DNA from: Microcebus murinus | Lineage: Eukaryota > Chordata > Mammalia > Primates > Cheirogaleidae | Assembly (NCBI RefSeq): GCF_040939455.1 | Contig: NC_134111.1 | Location: 57,058,501-57,122,500, forward strand | DNA: 64,000 nucleotides | Direction of reading: 5' to 3' | Part shown: positions 12,210 through 64,000 of the stretch, piece by piece | How the letters are laid out: each line of letters begins with the position of its first letter | Position numbering within the stretch: the stretch's first letter is position 1 | Translations under genes and position numbers: made by a program | The notes under the pieces: generated by a model | What the model was told of the DNA's origin: nothing | Databases searched by the model: none | Seen by the model: the letters and a program-made list of their open reading frames with translations, nothing else

Positions 12210-12607
12210 CTGTGTTTCCCCGAAAATAAGACCTACCCATAAAATAAGCCCTAGCAGGATTTCTAAGTATTTGACAACATAAGCCCTACCCCGAAAATAA
12301 GACCCAGTGATGGGCGTGGTTACGCAGCGCATCTGCACAACCCATGCATTTCGTTGTGGGGTGGTAAAGAAGAGAGCAGCCCTTCTCATCTGCCCCATCG
12401 TGACAGCTACTATCCCAGAGGTGACCGGAAAGGTGCGGGCAGCCCCACCAATAAGGTCGGCTCCCCCTGTCAGGTCCCGGCCATCCGGTGTGTGCTGCAA
12501 GTTGAGGCTTTGAGGGGAAAATAACACATCCTCTGAAAATAAGCCCTAGGGTGTCTTCTTGAGGAAAAATAAATATAAGACCCTGTCTTATTTTTGAGGA
12601 AACACGG
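12210..12607 (+). mobile_element. Non-autonomous TIR DNA transposon (Tc1/mariner-like, TA target)
   Basis: A 398-bp element with inverted ends: left CTGTGTTTCCCCGAAAATAA; the right end, reverse-complemented, is CCGTGTTTCCTCAAAAATAA (16 of 20 identical), extending about 3 bp further. It is flanked by TA at 12208-12209 and 12608-12609, the Tc1/mariner duplication. Short direct and inverted copies of 'aaaataagacc' or 'aaaataagccc' recur inside, near both ends. The middle (12300-12490) is GC-rich and keeps many CpGs, so it is young compared with its neighbours. No transposase ORF: the open frame at 12126-12527 is antisense and has no transposase features. I do not recognise the family name. Confidence 0.8.
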
Positions 12608-12609
12608 TA

Positions 12610-13784
12610 GTATTAAAATTAAATAATAACCACTTCTATGCGAACCTGAATCTTTTTCTGAAAGGCACCTCCACTTCAGCCACAAAGACTTGTGCTCTTT
12701 TCTGCAGTGCATACACAGACACGCTCACCCCTGTCTACTTCTTCTACCTGTAATCATGGACCTAAGATGAACTCAACAGTTTAGGTCCTCGCCGGAAAGC
12801 ATGGACTTTGGGTAGTGGGGAGGCGGAAGTGGCAGTGGTAAGGAGACTCATCCTCATTTTTATGTCCAGTAAACAGAAAATGCATAGTTATGATTGACCA
12901 ACTTCAGAAAACTTAAGCTCTAATTGGAGATAAGCAGCACACTTGAAAGGTTTTAAGGACATTTAGAAAGAAACATGTGGGTGGGTATAAATGCAAGTTG
13001 CAGAGCACATATCCAAGGCTGAGGGGACACAGGCAACAGAATAAGGGGAGTCAAGAACACCATTTGAAGGTGTTTCAGTGCAAGTTTTGAAGTGTGTGAT
13101 GTAAAGACATCCACATTAAGGGAACAGGCTTCCTGGAGGCCACACTGGGCACTCTGGGCTCTCTCCTAAGTTATCAGTGATGTCAAAGGAAGTTTGTTTG
13201 ACATCGAAGAATGAAGAAACAATGAGGAAACATTGTGGAATATACATGGAACACAATGAAAGAATTTGAAAGATCAGACAGAAAGGATATTTGACTACAT
13301 TGAAAAAAGTGAGAATTGGACTGGAAAACAAAGCATCAGGGTTCTAAAAAATCTTGACACATGAAAGCAGCCGTGAATTGGGAAAACACAGGTGTCAGTC
13401 AAGTCAAAATGAAAATGGTGTAAACAAAGTATTTAAGTCAAGGATAAACAATTCACTCACTAAATATCAGAGATAACTAAAATCTTTTATTTTCCTGACA
13501 ACCCATTTGAGAAATGTGAAATAGTGGTGTAAGAAGCAGGTTGCTAGACCTGAAAGGACACATACATCCAGGAAAGGACTACGATAGCAGAAAAGTGATG
13601 GAGAATTACTTTTGTCATATCTTGACTCCAGAAAAATCCATTCTTCTGTGTAGCTACAAATCTTTTTCTTAAAACTGTAAGTGGTACTACAGATGGAATG
13701 AAATAGAACCACCATAATGAGCCAGTGAATGAGCCTGAATTCTCTTCCAAGTCTTTGCTACATGTTGGGAAAAATGAGAACTCT
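12610..13784. other. Intergenic, nothing recognised
   Basis: No gene or named repeat seen. Short frames at 13116-13331 and 13467-13750 overlap in different frames and look like chance. Confidence 0.4.
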
Positions 13785-13990
13785 TTGTTGAATGCCCACT
13801 TTGTGTTACATGCTAGTCTAGGCCCTCTGACTTCATTATTTCATTTAATCATCACCACAATTGTGTAAGGGAGACACAATAAATATTTTAAAGATGAATC
13901 TGAAGGTCAGAGAAGTGACATCATTCGCTTAAGTTCACACAGCTGCTAGGTGGCAGAGCTGATTCTCAAATACCCCTCTCAAGCCTTTAT
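13785..13990 (-). repeat. MIR SINE
   Basis: Antisense MIR with 'tatttcatttaatcatcacc', 'gaaggtcagagaagtgacat' and 'cacacagctgctaggtggca' in order. Confidence 0.75.
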
Positions 13991-14004
13991 CCATCCCCCA
14001 GTTG

Positions 14005-14165
14005 TGCTCTGGAGTGAAGCCAATCTGGGTTAGAACCTGGTCCTGCTACTTACCCACTTTGTGGTCTGAGCCTAATTAGCCTCTCTGGACTTCAGTTTCT
14101 TCTTCTGTAATTAGCAGACAATACCAATTCTCATAGTGTTGTTTTGAAATAATTAAATAAATAGA
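14005..14165 (+). repeat. MIR SINE, head-to-head with the previous one
   Basis: Sense MIR: 'gggttagaacctggtcctgc', 'ctctggacttcagtttcttc', 'tcatagtgttgttttgaaat'. It lies 15 bp from an antisense MIR. Confidence 0.75.
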
Positions 14166-14169
14166 TTCA

Positions 14170-14869
14170 TTTCTTCATCTGTTCAAATGATAGGCTACTG
14201 CAGGAGGAAAGTGAAGGAATGGGGGAGGAGGCTTGATAACTGATCAGTGGATCACAAGTTTTGCTGGGGTGAAAGCATTCCTAGAAAAGCAGTACTAATG
14301 TAGGTGAGTTATACGGGCAGTGGTCAAAGTATGGTGCTCCAGGAGAGATCTCAGAGGTAGAATGGACTCGGAAGTCAACATAAAGGGAATGCCAATGGCA
14401 GCAGGTAGCTTGGCATATAGTAGAAATAGAGGAGGAGAATCTTAGGGCAAGGAAGCTGAAAAACTGCAAAGTCATGAATAATGCATGCAAAATACCTGGA
14501 ACTCAGTTGATCCTTAAGAGATGCTAATTCTAAAAACTAGTGTACAAAATTGGAAACAGCAAACACAGACAATATATTTCTTGTCTATATATTAAAAGAA
14601 TGAAGGTGAAAAAGTCTGAGTGGCACAGAACATGTGAACACATTCCAGTTGATGCTGTAGAAGTACATTTTAAAGACATAACAGGGCAGTTCACCCCAGC
14701 TCCTATTCACCTTCTCCTGATGATTCACTTATATACTTCTGCTGGAGGTATTTAGGTGTTCTGTTAATTGTAAGAGTAAATAAAATACGAAGAAAAAAAT
14801 CCAAATTAAGTACAACAGGAAATGTTAACAAAAATTTCCAGGCAATATTTACTATCAATAAACATTTAT
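14170..14869. other. Intergenic, nothing recognised
   Basis: No named repeat or gene. The 71-codon frame at 14540-14755 has no family resemblance. Confidence 0.35.
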
Positions 14870-15220
14870 ACTTTAGCTGTTCCCTCTGCCTAGAAGGTTC
14901 TTCTCACAGGAATCCACAGGGCTAAACCCTTACTTCCTTCGGATACCTGGGCAAACTGCACCTTATCAGAGAACTTTTCTGTCCTTCCTACACACGCCCC
15001 CTCTAACCGCACTCACTCTTTCCTTTCTCTGTTTTACTTTTCTTCATGGTACCTATCACCATTGGATAGAAGATAAACTTGTTTATTGTCTTTCACATCC
15101 TCTCTCCCTGAACTATGATATAAGTCCCATAAGAGCGGAGCCTTTGTTCACTGTTTTATCTCTAGTATCTAAAACAGACCTTGGCAGTTGATAGATGCTC
15201 AACAAATATTTGTAACACTT
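14870..15220 (+). repeat. L2 3' region
   Basis: Long L2 match: 'ttccctctgcctagaaggtt', 'gatataagtcccataagagc', 'ttggcagttgatagatgctc', 'aacaaatatttgta'. Confidence 0.75.
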
Positions 15221-16471
15221 AAAAAATAATCTACTTTAAAATTCTTTAAGGTCTTAAGTACTCAATAAAAAGAATGGTTTCCCATTTTTACAAGTAAAAG
15301 TTAAGAACTAAGGTTAAAGTAAAGAAAGTAAACTAAAATTTCTCATCTACTGTTTTTCCTTTTTAGCACTCCTTAAGATCAGGGTTGAGAAAAAAAATAA
15401 ACTCTTTATTTCCTTCAGGGTTCATAGCCCATGTGCTCATTAAACCGAATTTGCTCAGCTCATAGTTCTATGACATGCACTATGCCTATGATAGTCTCTT
15501 ACCAATGACACCACCTTTTAACTTCCATAGTAGGAAAAAATACTAAAAAGAAGTTTTGCAAGCTGGCTTACTCAACTAATACTTTTGTGGAGAGAAGGAA
15601 AGGATAATATATGTTTACATGGACTTTACTGTTATTTATATAGGAAACATACTGAATCAGAGTATGCCTGAAAGCTAAACATTAAGATGGTGGTTCCACT
15701 ATTCTCCAAACCCACACATGGACTAAAATGGACTATATGTACTTTTCAAGTGAGCAAGCACAGGAAGTCTTTCACTAAGAAAGGTCAAATGTCTGTCAGC
15801 AAATCTAAGATCTCAGAGGCAAAATTTTATTTCAAAAGAAATAATATGGTCACATATTAATTGGTGAGAGTTACAATGATGAAAACCTTTAAAACTCATA
15901 AAAAAACTGGAATGATTTCACAGGCTTTTCACATATCTCACAATTTTGTTTTCCAACGACCTATTAGTCTAAATTAAAAATTAAATACACATTAACTCAC
16001 CAACAGTGATAAAGATAACTTTAAGGCTGAGAAATAGCACTAATCACAAAGAATTCCAATTAAATGTTATCAAGCAGTCCAGAAGTTGTCCTAATTATAA
16101 ACAATATAGCTGTGTATCAGTTTAGCTGTGTATCAGTTTAAAGACTAATATACACCTAACTTCGCCAAAACACTTTAGAAAAAAATTATACATTATCTAT
16201 TTTGTTCAAAACATGACGTGAAACTTGTAATAAATCATAAATCCTGTTTTGTTTTTTTTAAAAAGGGTGACCACCTGAAAAAGGTTCATTCTCAGCACCA
16301 TTCTAATACCTATCTCATTAACAAAGCAAAAATGTCTTTAAACCTAAAGAGTTCACCTATTTTGGCCTTCAATTACAAATGAAAAACCACTAATCTTCAT
16401 TATAATAGTTTAATAAACAATTAGAAACATTATTGGAAAAAACACTTTGTCAATGAAAAAAAAGTCTCTGA
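15221..16471. other. Intergenic sequence just beyond the CWC22 3' end
   Basis: No recognised repeat or gene. It contains a 16-bp perfect tandem duplication of tagctgtgtatcagtt at 16107-16138. Confidence 0.5.
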
Positions 16472-16738
16472 TTCAATGAGTATTCGATCATTTTATTCAT
16501 AAAATATAAGCAAGACTTACATCCCTTTCTGTTGAAATTGTTCTCTTCAAATAATTTTATGTGGAGGACCTTGAGATGTATCAATTATAAAACATGTTAC
16601 AAAGAAAACATTTTTAAAATTTACAAATACAAACCAGTACTTTATACAAGAATTCTCTATAAAGTTCACCAATCAATGTAAAAAATAATCTGTTTCAACT
16701 TAATATAAGGCATGTCCAGTTTATGTCGCTTTGTAGAA
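16472..16738 (-). other. CWC22: CWC22 3' UTR
   Basis: About 265 nt of AT-rich sequence between the stop codon and the inferred cleavage site. I see no repeat in it. The far end is estimated from the poly(A) signal. A longer alternative 3' end further left cannot be excluded. Confidence 0.7.
16492..16497 (-). terminator. CWC22: CWC22 polyadenylation signal AATAAA
   Basis: Canonical AATAAA on the minus strand, about 240 nt after the stop. It is followed within 25-45 nt by T-rich and GT/T-rich sequence (at about 16465 and 16440-16450), the usual downstream element. Cleavage is expected near 16465-16480. Confidence 0.8.
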
Positions 16739-59386
<42,648 letters not shown>

Positions 59387-59497
59387 TTTCTGTTGCAGTT
59401 GATAAATAAATCAAAGACTCCTCAAATTGGTCCAAATAACAAGTACTCAATGGTCTGAATTCCTCGACAGTTTACTTTTTCTGTCTGCAAACATCAC
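59387..59497 (-). other. CWC22: Probable 5' UTR part of the start-codon exon, with a small upstream ORF
   Basis: A pyrimidine-rich acceptor ending in TTTTGTAG lies just upstream at 59498-59499, so the exon may run 59497-59360. An alternative weaker acceptor (CAACAG) sits next to the ATG at about 59390. If the longer form is used, it holds a 15-codon upstream ORF (ATG at 59494-59492, TGA ending at 59447) that ends 60 nt before the main ATG. Inferred from splice signals only. Confidence 0.5.
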
Positions 59498-59720
59498 CTA
59501 CAAAATATGCCAAAGAAAGCTTTGTTAACACTGATAAAGTATGTGAAATAACAATATATTCTTTCCACATAACAAACATTTGACCACCTTATTTTTCTTA
59601 ATCAATAAGCACAGGTATAAACAAAAATTAAACATTTTAAAAATCCTTAAATAGGTCCACAATGCAATGTATACCTAATACATACTAGTAGAAAAAGTCT
59701 ATGAACAAGAGAGCAAATAG

Positions 59721-60056
<336 letters not shown>

Positions 60057-60699
60057 GAGAGAGCAAATAGAAGGTTTTATTCTAATGACTGAGCGGAATA
60101 AAAGTTAATTTAAAAACAGATGTTCTATAACTTTATTTAAAATGTTCGCAGTGAGGGAAACCTATACCTACATCATAAAACAGTATTGTGATAGTATAAA
60201 AATATAAACTGAGAAAACAACTATAGAAGAGAAATTCCATAAAAACAGTATAAAATATCCAATGTTTTCATGCAAACTAAGAATGAAATATCTAATGTTC
60301 TTGTAATAATGATCATTCAGAAATAAATACAGTCCACATAGAAATATATGTGATCTATTAAAGGCAAAAAGGTTAAGATGTATGCACATATGAGAATTAA
60401 GTATTTGGCTCAAAATAAACCGAGCCATTGATGTCAAATCCTAAAATGTCTTTGAACATTCGTCTGTTAAGTAAATTTTAGTAATTCTGGCAAAATGCTG
60501 AATTGATAGATATGTTCACATAGAACTGCAACTCAAGCATGTGGTATTAAGTAATGAAATCACAAAAATGAAATGAAATAGAAGAAAATAAAAGAACTAA
60601 AAGACATGGAGAATACACAGAAAGAGCTGTGTTCAGTACCAAAATAACTGAATACAACTAGGAACAAAATTTAATTTGGGTGCTAATAAGAGTATTACA

Positions 60700-60860
60700 G
60701 ATTCTTCGACCCAATTTTTTCTTTTTAAAGATGAGAGCACTGAAAGTCAGATAAGTCATTTCAATGTCCTAAGCTACAATACCAGGCAGAACTATAACTG
60801 GAAACCTGCCTAAGGACATTCAGTTAGGAATTCTCTTCACTAGACCACGTATACAAATAG
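60700..60860 (-). repeat. MIR-like fragment
   Basis: 'taaagatgagagcactgaaa', 'gtcagataagtcatttcaat', 'aataccaggcagaactataa' in antisense MIR order. Diverged. Confidence 0.5.
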
Positions 60861-61689
60861 TCTTGACATTATGAAGTGATATAACCTGCTATCATTTAAT
60901 CAGAAGTAGATGTACACAAATCACTAAGTCAAGGAAAGTTTACACTACAATGGTTAGCATGGTATCAAGGTTAGTAACAGCACTAAACACAAGATTTTTT
61001 ACAAATATCAATTTATGAAATATAATTAAAATGTAAAGCACTCCATGACTTATGCATGTGCAGTTAAATATGTGTCTAACTTCACACAATTAGCCCACAA
61101 GCAGCCTCTTTCTTCAATTAGTTACTATTGCAGTTGTGTGCAAAGCTCAGCCTTGTTCTGGGCTGGTAAGTTGTCCCAACATGGTATTTTTTTTTCTTTT
61201 TTCCCTTCTAAAGAGCTACTCTGATCCTAAACCCTAATAGCCATAACAGACCAGTCTATCTAGGACTTTAATAATAAAGTCCCACAACTATGACACTGTT
61301 TGAACTCAGTTTCAGAGTAACTTTTCCTGCTGGATACTACACTAACATAAAGATGTTATGTTTCTATATACACCAGGAAGAAAATCCCAGAATAAGTTAT
61401 GTAAAACACTTCATAAATTCAGACTCACTGGTGGTAGTAATAGGGAGAGAACAGGCATGTCCTCCTACCTAAAATTGTCTATTCTGACATAAGGCAGGAG
61501 TTACAACCTTAATAAAATTTATGTTACCAAAAGTGAAATAAATGTTGCAATAGGTAAAGAGGGGTTAGAGACTAGAAAGTTTCAGACATACAATAATCCA
61601 TACAATTTTTCTATAAGAATTTAAATAATAAAAGTGTTTTGATTTCCAGGGCCACTGGGTAGCCTACGTGGCAACTTTGTGCAAATATT

Positions 61690-63450
61690 TAAAAAGGGGA
61701 CCTGAACTTCCACTTCCGAAATGGCTAACAAGTTCCAATAGGACCCAATACTTTCATAGATAACCATAAACTCTTGACAAAATACACAACAACAACAACA
61801 ACAACCTGAGGCACTGGAGAATGAACAAAAACAGGCTAAATTTAGAGGGGAGTAGACACCTGGGAGAAAGTAACATGCTGTGAGTTATACCCTTTAATAT
61901 TGCTTTAGCCTGATGGTAAGCTGCAGTTTGTACCATGCACGGGTGGCTAAAACTCTGACAGAAAAGCTCTAGTCATTCTCATTTGAAGAACAAGAGGACA
62001 GAGTTTGGAGCAACTACAGCTGCTGGAAAGTGAGGGGAAATCCAGGTGGGGAGGGAACCAGTGAACGGGAGCCCCATGTGCTGGGTATAAACTTCCCCAA
62101 AATCTTCAACTACCTCTGAACCAACACATGCACAGGACAGATTTCTACTAAAAGATAAAAGAACTGAACTAACTGAACAACTACTCAAGAGACTAAAGTT
62201 TGCAATTTAAGTCCAACCAAGTTAACTGCCTAAGAAGTCACCACTCCTCAGATGAGTGTAAGAAAATACAAAGTCTCTATGATGTAAAGAAACAATATCT
62301 AGGATACAATTAAAAATAACTCATCAAAAAAATGTGGCCCAAACTTAAGGGAAAAGACAATAAAAGGAAACCAATGCTGAGATGACCCAGATACTGGAAT
62401 TAGCATATAAGGTTTTTAAAGCAAATGGAAAGATGCAAAGGAAAATATGCCTAAGAAATATCAGCAAAGAGAAACAATAAAATAGAACCAAACTGAAATG
62501 TCTAGTACTGAAAATATATGAAATGAAAAATCCACCAGATAGCTCACAGAAATTATTCAATCTAAAAAACAGACAAAAAATTTGAACAGCATCAGGGTCA
62601 CGTGAGACATTATTAAAAGGATCAATATATGTATAATTAAAGTCCAAGAAAAAAAGAGAGAAGGACTGGGATAGAAATAGTCAAGTTTTCCCCAAATTTG
62701 GTAAAAGACATACATTTACAGATTCGAGAAGCTCAGAGAACATCGGGCAGAATAACTATAAAGAAAACCACGCCTACACATCTAGTCACAGACATAGTCA
62801 ATAGTCAAACTGCTGAAAACCAAAGATAAGCAGAAAATCCTGAAAGCAACAAGAGAAAAAAACCACATTACCTACAGGGAAATAACAATTCAAATTACTG
62901 GTGACTTCTCATCAGAAACCAAAAAGACCAAAAGACAGCAGAATAATTTTTAAAGTGCTGAAAAATAACGTTAAGCTAGACTTTAACAAAAACAATCTTT
63001 AAAGAATGAAGACAAAATAAAGACATTGATTAAACAAACAAACAAAAACAACTAAGAGAAACACAATTGATCACCTGAAGACCTGCACTACAAGAAATGT
63101 TAAAATAACTTTTCCATGCTAAAGGGAAATGATACTATATGGAAACTCAGTTTCTCAGAAAGAAATGAAAATTACTGGAAATAACTTTCTCAGGAAATAG
63201 AAAAGACTACTTTTCTTTTATCTAAAATACATGAGACTTTAAAACAAAATATATAATGTCTTGACGGTGTTATAATGTATGCAGATGGATTATATATCAG
63301 TATATAGAACGGGGAACTAAAATGGTATGCTATGGAAGATTTCCGCATCTTTTGTGAGGCGATGCAATGTCAACTCTAAGTAGTCTGAGAAAAGTTAAAT
63401 ATATAAATAGTGTTCCCTAGAGAAATGACTAAAAATAAATTTCTAAAAAT
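61690..63450 (+). mobile_element. Old L1 (L1M type), 5' region and ORF1
   Basis: Sense L1: 'caaactgctgaaaaccaaag', 'acttctcatcagaaaccaaa', 'acctgcactacaagaaatgt', 'gggaaatgatactatatgga', the ORF1 end and linker. The same L1 segment appears in antisense at about 3050-3250. Decayed, with no full ORF1. Confidence 0.75.
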
Positions 63451-63762
63451 ACAGCTTAAAAACCTATAGATAAATTATTTAAAACAGAAGCTATCCCTCC
63501 CTCACCTTAGGTGAGGTTCCTATAAGGAACAACCCTTATCTCAGCTAGATTTTAGGCCCCACTTGCCTTAACAAGATGACTGTGTCATATACAAATTGCA
63601 TGACTCTGTTCAAAGGTCTTGTTTCTATGGCTATAAAGGTATAGAGCGATAAAACTCAAAACTTTACTCAACTTGCTTTTGCTCAAAAGTAATGGTATTT
63701 TTTTTCTACCTCTACCAGCACAATCATCATATCATTGCTAACATTCTTATCACCCAGTATTA

Positions 63763-63960
63763 TTTATACATACATTTATTCAACAACAAATAATATTTAC
63801 CGCACTTCTATTATTTGCCCAGCATCTTTCTAAGCATTGGGTAGACTCTAATTAACAACTCTAACAAAATTTCCAGCCCACATGAGGTTTACATTTTAGG
63901 TATAAGAAGCAAACCCATAACCATGAGCAAAACACTAAGCCACTTAAGCAAGGATGAAAG
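63763..63960 (-). repeat. L2 3' region, antisense
   Basis: 'acatttattcaacaacaaat', 'cagcatctttctaagcattg', 'gcccacatgaggtttacatt' follow the antisense L2 end. Confidence 0.6.
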
Positions 63961-64000
63961 GGGAAAGATGGTATCCATCATCTTAGTGACTGGTTGGGCT

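Noticed and set aside
12126..12527. 133-codon minus-strand open frame
   Set aside because: It overlaps the TIR element and a MIR, has no transposase or other domain, and is open mainly because the element's GC-rich core lacks stops.

Overview
This is nuclear DNA of a primate, most likely a strepsirrhine (lemur or relative). The gene is split by many introns, the sequence is AT-rich, and interspersed repeats are dense. The young Alu copies carry the strepsirrhine layout: a left-monomer tail that runs on into 'agaaagaaattaattggcc' and a right monomer with 'gctaggctgacgccacgg'. A short L1 3' tail at 8633-8810 also looks strepsirrhine and is flanked by a 15-bp target duplication. Species cannot be fixed from the window.

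One protein-coding gene is present: CWC22, the spliceosome-associated MIF4G/MA3 protein that brings eIF4A3 to the spliceosome for exon-junction-complex assembly. It lies on the minus strand. All 19 coding exons can be placed, from the ATG at 59386 to the stop at 16739. Joined, they give 2727 nt, or 908 codons plus stop, with no frameshift or premature stop. That equals the length I remember for the human protein. Every intron is GT-AG except intron 4, which has a GC donor. The poly(A) signal is at 16492-16497. The promoter and first non-coding exon are not seen and probably lie beyond 64000.

Layout. 1-16470 is intergenic sequence beyond the 3' end of the gene: a long antisense old L1 broken up by Alus and an MLT1-like LTR (1-3870), L2, MIR and MER20 remnants, the short L1 tail, and a TA-flanked DNA transposon with terminal inverted repeats (12210-12607). 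16470-59497 is CWC22. Its introns hold further L1 fragments, a Tigger element, a MER2 nested in an L1 3' end, MER20, a decayed hAT transposase remnant, MIR/L2 and Alus. 59498-64000 is probably the first intron, with an Alu, an L2 and the 5'/ORF1 part of an old L1.

The least expected gene-level signals are three. The first is an open 60-nt candidate cassette exon (26958-27017) that would insert 20 residues in frame inside the MA3 domain. The second is the GC-AG intron. The third is the TIR element, whose many intact CpGs suggest DNA-transposon activity that is young for a primate. I found no wholly new genetic system.
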